Of a stretch of DNA of 64,000 bases, positions 1 to 12,700 are shown piece by piece. Origin of the DNA: Dama dama (Eukaryota > Chordata > Mammalia > Artiodactyla > Cervidae); assembly GCF_033118175.1 (NCBI RefSeq), contig NC_083711.1:48618001-48682000 (forward strand). The letters are read 5' to 3'. Both the position numbers and the translations under genes were made by a program. The notes under the pieces were generated by a model, which worked only from the letters and a program-made list of their open reading frames with translations, made no database searches and was not told where the DNA came from. Numbering within the stretch: position 1 is the first letter of the stretch; each line of letters opens with the position of its first letter.

Positions 1-628
1 CCTCACAGCTTCACCAGTTATCAACTCACAGCATCATGCCATCTATACTCACACATTTCCACCCCTCCCATGTTGTTTCGAGCAAATTTCATACACACAT
101 CTTTTATCTGTAATAAGAATTTTAAAGAAAGACATAGTAAATTAAAATATGTGTTGGCTTGAGGTTTCCATGTACCAATAGATAAGTAGAAGTAAAGCAT
201 AAAAGTTGATAATCATAACTTTAGTTAAAAAGCTTTTTATCCTTTTAGAAAATAAAGCATTAGTGCACAATATGTGTTTGATACTAGGATATATGTCATA
301 GGACTCCAGAAAGAAGGGTAAAATATTTCTCTGTGTAAAGATGCTTGTATTTTTTTTTCTTATCTGATAATTCTTAGGGAAGTACATAGATATAATTTTT
401 TATAAAAGGTATTACTTATCTTGCATTTCTTTTTGACCTCGCCCCCTATTTTACAAAAATAAAAAGTGTAAATAGGAACAAAGAAGAAAGGAAAATTATA
501 ATCCTGTACTCAGAGATACCCTCACCATTCCAGACTTTATGCACATATGTATTTCGCTATCATATATTTTTTATGCCTTATTGAATATAGATAAAATAGA
601 AACAAGTTTTTGCTTATTTCTTTTATAG
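1..628 (+). other. TFG: TFG intron (3' end)
   Basis: This AT-rich intron sequence ends with the polypyrimidine tract and AG at 628. No repeat family is recognisable by eye and no RNA gene is visible. Confidence 0.7.
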
Positions 629-796
629 ATACTGTGGATGGTAGGGAAGAAAAGCCTGCTGCTGCTGATTCTTCTGGTAAACAGTCTACTCAGGTTATGG
701 CAGCAAGTATGTCAGCTTTTGATCCTTTAAAAAACCAAGATGAAATCAATAAAAATGTCATGTCGGCGTTTGGCTTAACAGATGATCAGGTTTCAG
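629..796 (+). CDS. TFG: TFG coding exon (linker after coiled coil)
   Basis: This 168-bp exon has acceptor ...cttttatag at 621-628 and donor GTAAGT from 797. It starts with the last two bases of an Asp codon and ends with the first base of Gly. It encodes DTVDGREEKPAAADSSG and then the strongly conserved stretch around MSAFDPLKNQDEINKNVMSAFGL. Compared with the human protein as I remember it (REEKSASDSS), the REEKPAAADSS segment looks one residue longer; this should be checked by alignment. The exon is phase 1 at both ends, so skipping it would keep the frame. Confidence 0.96.
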
Positions 797-3700
797 GTAA
801 GTTAGTGCCTTCCTCGAATCCCTTATTCTCCCTCTCCTTCCATTCTTCCCCTTCCTTCTTTAATAGAAGATAACTTGCAAATGGTGAAGTGCTCAAATCT
901 TAAGGGCTCATCTTAGTTAGTCTTTACGTATATATACACCTATGTAAAACACCAACAAGATCAAGAGGCAGATGATTTCCAGCTCCCTGCAAAGCTTTCT
1001 CATGCCCTCTCCCAGTCAGTAGAATGCTCCTTTTTAATGAATAACCCCTGATTGGTTCAAGTAAATTTTATCAAAAGTAGAATTCAGAGGGTTTACTTTT
1101 TTAAAAATATGAATCATTTTAGAATCTTATTTCAGATTTCTTGTTGGACTTAGATTATGTTTGATGGCTTAGTCTCTCTTCTGATCTTAAATTAGGGAAA
1201 TTTAATTTTAAATGTAGAGTTCTGGACAGTTTAGTGTAGAAAGTGCTTTTATTTGAATGTTTTTAACCTTCAAACAGTGTCTTTACTGTGCTTTCTTTGT
1301 ATATTTTGGGCATCATTTCTTTCTCTTTTTTGGGGGGGGGGGCATCATTTATTCAACTTTTTTTCTGCTTTTTCTCTTTTGGGATTCCTATTACACATCC
1401 ACTGGGGAGCGTGATACTATCCCATTGGTTTCTGAGGTTCCTTTTCTTCACTCTTTTTTCTCTGTGTTCTTCTGATTGAATGATTCCTGTTGATCTCTCT
1501 TCAAGTTCACTAGTGTTTTTCCTTCCATTGTCAATCTGCTGTTAAACCTTTCTAGTGAGTTTCCCCTTTCATTTATTGTGCTTTCAGCTTAGAATTTCCA
1601 TTTGGTTCTTTTTATAGTTTTAATTTTTTTTCTGTTAAGATCCCTTGCCTTTTCATTCATTAATATTGTGTCAGTCAATCGCTCAGTCGTATCTGACTCT
1701 GCGAACCCACCGGGCTCCTCTGTCCATGGAATTCCCCAGGCAAGAATAGTGAACTGGGTGGGCATTCTCTTCTCCAGGGGATCTTCCTGACCCAGGGATC
1801 AAACCTGGGTCTCCTGCATTGCAGGCAGATCTTTACCGTCTGAGACAGCAAGGAGGCCCTTAGTCAGGTGGTTAAGATTGTATTTCTGTTCCATTTATTA
1901 AGGTATTTTTGTCTTAGAGTCTTGTGAGGGTTTTTGTTACTGTTGCTCTAACACACACACACACCACTCCTTTTTCACCGATAGTGAAGCCCCTGGCAGC
2001 TCTGCTCAGCGCTTTCAGCTCCAGATGCTGCTTTTTATTCTGTGCCCTCTTGGTGTCACCCTCTCCCCACCTAATTCTATGGTCAGCTGGGGCTTTGGAG
2101 CTTATATTCAGATTTTAGATCTCATTTCTTCTCATTCCTTCCTCAGTGGCTTTTCCTCAGATTTCTAGCTATGTAGCCGACCATGAAAGTAACACTGGTT
2201 TTCTGCAGCTGAAGCTGCGGAGATCACGGTTTGCTGTTCTTACCCACTGTAATTCCATGGAGGGTAAACTCTTTCCTGGTGTTTGCCAACATTTGGCTGA
2301 CTTCCAATAATTTGAAGTACTTGTTTTCTTCTTTTTTGACCAGGGTTTTAAATTGTTATTTTTGGGAGGTTTTACCTGATCACTTTACTTTGTCATTATC
2401 AGTAACTGGAAAGATAGGATTTTTCTATTAACTTTCTTTTTCTTTGAGATTTTTATGGGGTTATTTATCAAAGAGAATTGTGTAACATTCTGGAAAAGAC
2501 AAATACTTGTATATCATGTATGTTGTTGGCAAAAGAAGACATCAGATAAGTGGTCTGTCTGAAAAACAGAAACTTTTGTAGATTAACTGAAACACAAGTT
2601 AATATTACAGCTTCTTAATATATAAGACTTCAAGATATGCCAGGTAGAGGGAGTAAATAGTTATATACGAGGTTAGGCTTAAAAGTTTAATGAAGAATAT
2701 AGTATAGACCAGAATAATATGATCACTATGATTTATATTGTATTTGAAGACCATTTTTCTGGTAGCTTTGTATGTTGAATTGAAGTAGGAAAAACCGCAC
2801 ACATAGAAAATGCCAGGATACTTTGTAGTTACTTGGGTTATGTGAAAAACCTAGCAGCAGTAGTGAATGTAGACTTAGGAAGGAGGGATAAAGCGATAAC
2901 GATAGGATAAGCAACAGTAATAGCTTACCTGCAGGGAGAAAAGAGGAATTGAAGTAATGTTTTTTAGAATAATAACATAGTCTTTTTGTTATCTGTGTTA
3001 CCCTTCTGAGGAACGTGTGTGTATTTGTCTACATGTAGGTAAACATCAGTGAAATGGCGGTGCACAGGAGTGACCACACATCTCACTCTGGCACTCATCG
3101 GTTTCTCTTGCATGGCCACTACCATTATCCTAGTTTAGGTTCTCATGAATACCTGAACTGTCAGCTTCCAACTGTATGCCTAACACAGTGCTAGGAAGTC
3201 TTGGGATAGACCAGTGCAAAGGATAGAGGTTTGGCCTCAGGGAAATTAGTCTGCTACTAATAACAAGTACTTACGTAGAGTTTTTTAGGTGGTAATCACT
3301 TTTATAAGTTCTTGCTATATAATCACTTTTAGATTTCCATTTAAAATATACTTTATATTAGCCATATTGATATATTTAACATGTTTTAATAATGTTTTAA
3401 TGTTTATTTTTAATATATATTTTTGTTGAGGTATAGCTGATGCTACGATATTATATAAAGTTTCAGATGTTCAACATAGTGATTTACAATTTTTAAAGGT
3501 TATGTTTCATCTATAGTTATTATAGAATATTGGCTATATTTTCTGTGATGTATAATATATTCTTATAGCTTACTTATTGTATATATAGTAGTTTAGACCT
3601 CGTAATTCCCCTATGCGTCTTGACCCTCCCCATAAAATTACTTTTATAAGCACTTGCTATAAGCTCTTATTAACTCATAACCCTTATGTAACCTTATGAA

Positions 3701-6700
3701 GTAGGAATTAGTATTGCTTTGGTTATAGATGAAGCACAGAAAGAGATCAGGTAGCAAGCCTGGATTTAGAGCTGCTAAGTGGCGACATTGGGATTTGAAC
3801 CTAGGCAGTCTGGCTCCCAAACCAGTGCTTCCAACCACACTGTTCTGTGTTGCACAAACAAAAAGAACTTAGAGAAGCAGATTTATGTCTTCAGAATGTC
3901 TTTTTTGCTCATTATAGTATTAGAACTACAGCAGATTCTCTCCATTTACTTCTTTAAAGAATTTTGAGTGGTTCCATGTATATATTAAGAGGTAGACTTT
4001 GTGAGACAGAATCAGAAAGGTGCCTGGCCAAAAGAACTCCTAGTCTAAGAGGGAAGACTTTTCTGTTTAGAAATGCAGTCAAGTCCTAATAGAAGTATAC
4101 TCTATAGAAGTTCACAAGTGGAGAAAAGTATTTATGAGTGAAGAAGGCTCACTAGAAGTGTGGAGGACTATTTAAGGAATGTTTTAGATAATGTAAAACT
4201 GGAACTGTGGAGGGAATGGCAATTAATGATCACTTGGGGGAATGAATAGGAGCCTATGAGAAAAGGAATTGTGAGAAATGTTTGGAGCCTTAAAGATCAA
4301 ACTAGAGGGTTGAACTTCATTTAGGGGCAGTGGAGACCCACTGAAGGATGAAATGATACTTTTGGTTGATCTACAAATAGATTGTACAAAGAGGCGGATA
4401 TTTTGTAGTGCAGAGGTGCGTTTAGACTCAGGAATGTCGCACTGCACTCTCTAGGGAAGGATTTCCAGTCGTAGCTTTGGAGATCTTTGGATCTTGTGGG
4501 ATCGGAGCAAAGGAAGAAAGTATATACACACACATCAGTGTAGAAGGCTGCCTTTGGGCTACGCTTCTTCTGTGGCACTTTACTTTTAGTCTCTTAACCA
4601 AGCTTACTAACTGAGCTTGTTGGGGACAGATCTTGTATGAGAGACTGAGCTGACCTTTCATGACCACCCAGGGCCTCCCAGTGCTCCTGCAGAAGACCGG
4701 TCAGGAACGCCCGACAGCATTGCTTCCTCCTCCTCCGCAGCTCACCCGCCGGGAGTTCAGCCGCAGCAGCCGCCGTATACAGGAGCTCAGGCTCAAGCAG
4801 GTCAGAGTGAAGGTAAAATAGAGCTTAGAGCACACGCGTGGAAAGGTACACGTGCAGAAATGTTTATTAGGGCATTTCTGGTAATGGTGAAAAGCTTACA
4901 TGTTCGTTCATGCTGTGAACACAATTGGTGATATTTTTGACCTACTGACATAGTATGCTTTCGGGTTAAAAAACTGAGTAAACAATGTCAGGTATGCTTC
5001 TGAATGTTAAAAAGAAAAAAAAAACCCTAAAAAAGTATAAGGCATAATTTTTAGGTTCTATTTTATTTCCTTCTCCCTTCCCCTCTTGCAACTGTGTATT
5101 ATTTTTGTAATTTAAGAAGATTTAAAAAGCAAAGGTTAAGCATAACTTTAGTTTTTTTTTTTGAAAGATAAATAGCCTTTTATATTTTTATGCAGTTAGC
5201 AATAAGAAGCCTTTTATAGAAAAAGCAGTATATTTTAAATCAGACTTTTTCCTCTCTAAATCTCATGTCCTCAGATGAGCAGTTTAATCTCTCTGGGTTT
5301 TGATACTCTCCCACACTGTAAATTGTGAAAAGTGGACCGAATCAGTGGTTTTCAGAGAATGTCTTTAGTCCTAAATGAAACAGAATGTTAAAAAAAAAAA
5401 AAAAAGCTCAGTCGTTAAACAAGTAAGGGGGTCATTGCTGTTGTTGAAGGAGATTGCAAGCTCAGAACAGCAGGCCTCATTGAAACCCTTGGAGCGCTGC
5501 AGAACACGCCCTCAGGCTTACTCATTTAGGGTTCCTTCTAAATGTTCAGATAGTCTTTCAATTGCTTCTGCATGTAAGGCCTTTTAAAGCCCCATATTTT
5601 ACTTTAAAAGTCACCAGGTGGTGCTGTATCTGTATAAAGGGGTCAGGTAGTGTGACAGGATGTATTTCAGCACCAGAAGCAAGTGACTAAGTTTACCAGT
5701 CAAGTTACATAAGTCTCCCCAAACAGCCTTAAATGAAGGGGCACTTTTGTAATAGATACCTAATTATTCTGGGTACTTTTAGATTTTTCCTGTTGGACGA
5801 ATGGTAGTGGGGACTTTTTCAAGTTAGGGGTCTCCCAAGGTTCATTTTTCATTTAATTAAATGAATTTCATTTAAATTTTTCATTTAATTATGTGTCTTA
5901 AGTCTTTTATTTTTTTAAATAGCTGTCAACCCTACATGTTTCTAAAATCAAAACTATGTATGTGAACATGCTGTATAACAGGTTATGCTAAAACATAGAT
6001 ACTTAAAATGGCAAAAAATTATTATCTCACAGTTTCAGAATCAAGGATCTGGGAGAAGCCTCAGTTCAGTTCAGTTCAGTTGCTCAGTCATGTCCGACTC
6101 TTTGCGACCCCGTGAATCGCAGCACGCCAGGCCTCCCTGTCCATCACCAACTCCCGGAGTTTACTCAAACACATGTCCATGGAGTCGGTGATGCCATCCA
6201 GCCATCTCATCCTCTGTCGTCCCCTTTTCCTCCTGCCCCCACTCCCTCCCAGCATCAGGGTCTTTTCAAATGAGTCAGCTCTTCATATCAGGTGGCCAGA
6301 GTATTGGAGTTTCAGCTTCAGCATCAGTCCTTCCAATGAACACCCAGGACTGATCTCCTTTAGGATGGACTGGTTGGATCTCCTTGCAGTCCAAGGGACT
6401 CTCAAGAGTCTTCTCCAACGCCACAGTTCAAAACCATCAATTTTTCGGTGCTCAGCTTTCTTCACAGTCCAGGGAGAAGCTTAACTTGAAGGTTTTGGTT
6501 AAGGGTTTCTTGTGAGGTTACAGTCATCTGAGGCTTAATTTGAACTGAAGAATTCATATCTTAAGAAGACTCCTTCATATGGTTGTTGGCAAGAGACTTC
6601 CATTTCCTCACCAAATGGATCTCATGGGCTGCCTAGGTGACTTCATGACATGGGAACTTCCACCAGAGCCAGTGGTCAAGACAGAGTAAAAGGAGATGGC

Positions 6701-9700
6701 TGTCTTTCACTACTGTCCTCAGAAATGTCAACATCATTTTTTATACTCTAATGGCATGTGTTGTTCTGTTGCCCAGTCATGTCCGACTCTTTGTGACCCC
6801 ATGAACTTCAGCATGCCAGGTACTAATGGTATATAGGTCAGCCCGATTCAGTGTGAGGGGACTACACTTGAGAATGAATACACATGTATTTATTGCTTGT
6901 TGTTTGCTAATTTTTTGTATTATGGAGTTAATCTTTCTAATTTCTAAAAATATGAGGATGCCAACCCATTATCTTATACTATGCCTGTGCAGGAGTCATT
7001 GAGGGTCATCACAGAGGCTGACTACCAATCTTTGTCACAAATATAGTCCCAGAAGCCTCACCATTACTCTTTGCTTCATCCTATTCTCTTTCTCCTAGGT
7101 AATATGTTTTATTGCTTTTACTTTTTTCTACCATCGATTCTGAAAAACAATGCAAAAAAATTCCCTCAAATCATAGCTTACTGTGAACTATGTTGGCACC
7201 TTGCTTTTTCACTTACTATACTCTGTAGCTCTCTCCTTCAATTAGGTCAAGTTATTCCTCCTCATTTACAACTGAACACAGAATTCTTAATTTTCAGAAT
7301 ACTGTGACAGAGCATGAGAGTCCCGTTTTGGACTTGAAAGAAGTGTGTTTAAAATAAGTAAGAGAAATACTTTGTTGAGATAGTGTTTAATCCCAGGGGT
7401 GGCATTTTCACACGGAGTTTAATCCCAGGGGTGGCTTTCTTCACAAAATGAAGAAAAAATGGAGCACTGGCTTCAGGAAGAGTTGTAGTACCTGTCATTT
7501 TTCATTGAGGAAAACAATTTGACTTAAAATTTTGAGTTGGGAGTTTCTTGGGCTCCTTGGCAGCAGTCTACTACGTGAAGCTTTAATCTCAGACTTTTTG
7601 ATGATACGTAAGTTAATGTTTGTATTAAATGAGATAGCATGTATAAAACTCCTTAAATAGCCATCTAGACTTACGCCTGGGTTTTGGTGATGGTCCTTAC
7701 TAGCTATGATGCATAGACCCCAGGTAAGTTGCTTATTCTTTTTTGTACCTGAAATAGGGACTGCTAATGAGGTTGACTTTTTCCCCTTCATATAGTCATT
7801 GTATGATCTTTGCTCATTTTTGTATTGTAGAGTTAATCCTTCTATTTTGTAAGAATTAGAACCCATCGTCAAATGCTACATGTATTTCCCCCCCTTTATC
7901 TTATTTCTGTATCAGATCCTTGTCACTTCTGTTCCAAAATTTAGTTTTGAGATACAATCTAGGATTAAGGCAGTATCTTCTAAAAGGTGGTTAACGTCTG
8001 TAGTATTTTTTATGTAGTCTATAAATCTTGAAGTGTTAAAGTGTTTAACAAACTTCTTGTCGGTTTCTGTATTTGGGAAGAGCATTAATAGCTTAAAAAT
8101 AAGCAAATTTTTCTTTTTCTGGAAAACTTTTGTTTGGAGGAGAGTTGCTTCACAGTGCTGTGGTAGTTTCTGTTGGAGGGCTGTGTCAGTCAGCTGTGCG
8201 CATGTGTGCACCCCTCCCTATAAGCCCCCCACTGCCCCCGCCCATCCCGGCCTCCAGGTCATCGCAGCGCTGCCCTGGGCTCCCCGGGTCCTGCCCAGCT
8301 TCCCACCAGCAGCGCTGCTCGTGGTGGGGCACGTGTGTCAGTGTATGCACTGCTCTTTCCGTTTTATTCCTGTCGTGAAAGCATAGCACTGCTTGCTAGG
8401 AAATAAGCCAGCTGTCAACAGGGGCATAACGTACTTAGTGCAGCAGTACATAAGACTGGGCACCCAGTCCGCTAAAGTGGGTTCCGTCTGGAGATTTCAG
8501 CCCGTGAGAACTAGCTGTTTCCTGCGCCTCAGTGTGAATAGCACCGGATAATGCATTGACTTTTAGTCGCTGTCTTTTTCTGCTCAAAGTATACTATTTA
8601 CCTGTAGTCTTTTGATTAACAGCAGGTAATTTGAATATTTTTAAAGTATCAGCAACATAAAGTTGTTTTAAAGATTTAAATACTAGCAAGGTTTTTAAAA
8701 AATTTTAAGTGCTAGTTAGATATTACATTAAGTTTTATTGCTGCTCAAGGCATTAGATCTAGCTAAATCCACCATTGGAACAACTGTAAAATGGTAGAGA
8801 GGATAAAGATGTGAACCAGTAAATCCTTACATGTTTGGAAATCACAGCAGCTATTCATGCTATTTGTCCCTTTTTTCACATTTTTCTTTATTGATTTTTA
8901 CTGAACATTAGTAGTACATATCTTTTGGCAGTTGAGTTTGAAAACCTTTGTTTTTCTGCAGTTTCTGAAGTAACCACTCGTTATTTGATGTCAGTCAGAG
9001 TTCTCCACAGTTCATCCACAGCAGAGTCGCCACACTTGTTCAGTTGTTCCTTGTTCTCTTCATAGACAGTTAGCGAGGAGCAGACACGTTCTGTGTCTTC
9101 GTTTGTGTGTGTGAATGGGGAGGGAATTAAAGGCGCCTTAAAGAGGTTTCTCTTCTGCCGAGTGAACCCGCCTCTCTGCCGTCCCCCCGCAGGCCAGATG
9201 TACCAGCAGTACCCGCCGCAGCCGGCCTACGGCGCCCAGCAGCCCCAGGCGGCCCCCCAGGCGCCGCAGCAGTACGGCGTTCAGTATTCAGGTGAGCGCG
9301 CGCCCAGGGAGAGCTGTGTCTCTGTTCACGAAACTTAAGTCCCTTCCTCCCGTTTCCTTGCTTGTTAGAGTAAGTATGAAGTATTTATTTTTTAGGGGGG
9401 GAAAACATTTGTGTCATTTATTTATAAATATTTTACACAGAAATTTTAACTGTAAATCACCATTTCAGTTCCAGTGGGCGGGTAAAACACAGTCACAGTA
9501 GATGATTCAGTAATGACCTGTACTATAAAAAGTTTTTAATACAAAATTATCTCCTGCTCATGTGATCAGCTTACCTGCTTGGTGATGTGGAGCTACAAAA
9601 ATGCACAGTTTTTTCCTCTTTTTTGCAACACATTATCCCAGTGTACTCCAGTACCTGGAAAAACACTATTTAACAGTTGCCTCGTATGTAAAAAGAGGTG

Positions 9701-12700
9701 ATCTTATTAAACAAGAGCCAAATTAAGCTGCATAGGTTTTTAAATCTCCCAGAAGTATGTAGCAATACTAAAAACAAATCCATGAAAGTAGAGTGGTTTG
9801 AAATGTAACTCAGACAACTAAGAACATAAAAATCTCTCAGCATAGCTTGGAATATTATAATTCAAATAATTATAATTTGGGTAATTTTTACTTTTGTTAT
9901 ATGAGAATTTATGTTCAATCTTGTTTTATAGTAAAATATTTAAGTATCCGTTTCAACTGTAATTTTAAAAAATTAGATTACAGTACAAAAATGAGCTATG
10001 AACACACAATAAATTACATGGGGGGAAGTTAGCCTCATTATCAGTCCCTATTTCAGGTACAGAAAGATTAAGCAACTTACCTTGGGTCAGTACATCACAG
10101 CTAGTAGGAACCGTCATTGGAAGCCAGGCATAACTCTAGAGCATTAGTTTAAAAGGAGTTGTGTACACGTTCTCATTTAATATAAATATTAACTTAGGTA
10201 TCATTGAAAAGTCTGAGATTAAAGCTCCACATAGTAGACTTTGTCAGTGAGCCAAAGGAACTCCCACCCAAAAAAGTCTAAAACCATGTTCCTCAATAGA
10301 GAATGACAGGGCACAACTATGCTTAAAGCCAGTACATCACTCTGTTATTTTTTATTTTTCTAATCTACTTGAAACTCATTGTGAAAACGTCACCGCTTTA
10401 GTTAAAAGTTTTACAGACCCTGTGGTCCCCAAAGCCTAGAATATTTATTATCTGGTCCTTTACAGAAAAACATTTGCTGACTCCCTGAATTAGACCATAA
10501 AATTCTACCATTGTAGTTTGACATATTTTAACACAAAGCGATTTTTATTTGGATTGGATTTGCTGTAGAGTGACTTAACCTGTAGCTGCTAGTTTTTATG
10601 TAAACTAGGTGGAATGAATTTAAACTTGGACTATAATATTGGGGGAAGGTTATTTTCAGAATGCAGTCTTTTAGGGAAAATCTATTAAAAATTACATATT
10701 GGCAATTTGTAGAAATAAGTTTTTTTCACTCTATTGTCTAATCCTGGCAATTTCCATCTTCACTATGCTTCAGAATCACCTGGAGAGGTGTTTCTTGAAA
10801 CTTACAGGTGCCTGAGCACTACTCCCAGAGATCTTGTTTTATTTGGTCGAGGGTGGGGTTCAGGCATTGGTATCTTAAATGCTTTGCAGGTCATTCTAAA
10901 GTGTAGTGAGAATTGGGAGCCACTGATCTTGTCTTACCCACTCATTTTGTAAATGAGGCAACTAGGGTCCAAAGAGTTGTGATGCATCGAAGGACAAGCA
11001 GCCCTTTAGTTGGGGAGCTAGACCAGAACCCGGTACACTTGACTTTGCAGTTAATGACTTCCCTACATCATTCTGCACTCTCTCAGCCCCAGCCAGAGCT
11101 TGGCAGACTTTTCTGCCGTAAAAAACGAGATAGTAAATACTTTAGGCTTCATGGACCACGTGACTTTTTGTCCTTTAATTTTACTTTATTCAGACAACCA
11201 CAGAATTTCCATTTCTTGCCATTTATGGTGATTTTCACCAAAGTTATTTTGTTTTTCAAGGGAGGGGATGGTGGTGGAAGGAAGGGTTTATATACACAGA
11301 GGTATTTTATATTATGGTCAAAGACAGTAGATCGCTAATGAAACAGCAATTTAGGCTCTTAGGCATTATCCTCTCTCTCGAAAAATAAAGATTTAGTTGT
11401 CCCCACCGTCTGTTGAAAAGCCAGTTTAGATATCAATTGGCAGGATGAAAACACAGCTTTTTTTTTTTTTTTGCTCACAATCTTAAATTGAATAGACATT
11501 TTCAGTATAAAACTTTCTGTTTCTTCAAAAACTTAGAGTAAAAAAATTTTTATGTAGAGGATAGGAGAAATTGTATGACATCAAGGTTTTTTCATGAATT
11601 TAGTTTGGTATTTAGGTACTTCCATGAGTAAAATGCATTAGGTATTTGATTTACTTGTTAAAAATTAAGCTTGCTGTTAATGATTTTAGTTAGGATCTTC
11701 ACTGAGTAAAGTTTAGTTCTTTTCAAAGTATTATCTTTGTATCTCTGATCCTGCTAGTCCTATTAACTTGAAATTGGGAGGTACGGAAATAGTCACCTAA
11801 GTACTCTGCCTGGAGACTGTTAGTGGTGGTGGTAACGTTGGACCATCTTGGGCGCTCTGCTGGTTTGGCAGTTTTCCTCTGTGACCTTTTCCGGTTTTAT
11901 TCATGGACTGTGTCAAAAGCTTTCTTTCATGAGTAAATTTTGAACCCAGGTTCAAGGTGAGTTCAGAATATACTCAGTTCATTCAATCCTTTTTATTTAT
12001 TTATTTTTTAATGCAGGGTTGTACATATTTTAATAATTTTCTTATGTATCTGGTATTTAATGCTGACAGGATTCCAGTCAATGGAGAGGTTTCATTGCAA
12101 GTAGCTGCAGGTGTGTTTCATGGTAGAGATAAAAGTTTTTAGTGAAGCAGACCTTTTCTTTTAAAAAAGCTTTACATCCTAGTAACTAATGAATATAGAT
12201 GTTCATTTTTCTGGGGCAGTATGATATGCTTTCTGTTATGTTGTTGCTGCTATTGTATAGGTAAAACCATGATACCAAATCTAAAAGATTTTAAGGATTG
12301 TGAAAATGAGCACTTAATGTTTATTCTTAAATGTTTTAATTTTTATAGGATGAATAAGCCTAAAAAACATCTCACTAACATAGTCAGTTGTATTTGTCGG
12401 AGCACTGTTTCATTTAAAAACATCCATTCTCTACAATGTGTTTATTTGGTACTGTTATTAAACAGGCCCCTCAAAACCAGGTCAATGACTAGCTTTTGCA
12501 TTAATTCCCACGTTTATCATTTGAGCATATACTCTCTACTGGGAGTTATGCTAGAACAGGAGTTTACTCTCAGGGATTATACAGTCTAGAAGGAGTTGAA
12601 GTAGAAGAGATCTATATATATAGTGGTTTTCATTTTAGAGGCTTTACAAAATTGTCTAGAAAATGCTTCTTTGTTACTATATGGTCTTGAAATATAAAAT

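Larger units (their letters stand above)
797..4671 (+). other. TFG: TFG intron with L1, Bov-tA, MIR and L2-like relics
   Basis: This intron runs from donor GTAAGT at 797 to AG at 4670-4671. It holds a diverged minus-strand L1 (about 1255-2440) carrying a Bov-tA, a second L1 3'-end fragment (3405-3640), a MIR (3645-3852) and an L2-like stretch (about 4000-4440). The stretch 2450-3400 shows nothing recognisable. Confidence 0.7.
4813..9192 (+). other. TFG: TFG intron with BovB fragment
   Basis: It runs from donor at 4813 to AG at 9191-9192. It carries a minus-strand BovB 3' fragment (6060-6471) and a short BovA piece (6764-6822). A 19-bp motif is repeated at 7385-7403 and 7417-7435. The GC-rich patch 8190-8340 has no recognisable gene. 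Other stretches show nothing. Confidence 0.7.

Noticed and set aside
8130..8389. GC-rich frames on both strands in a TFG intron
   Set aside because: No splice borders, domain or similarity to TFG; open only because of base composition.
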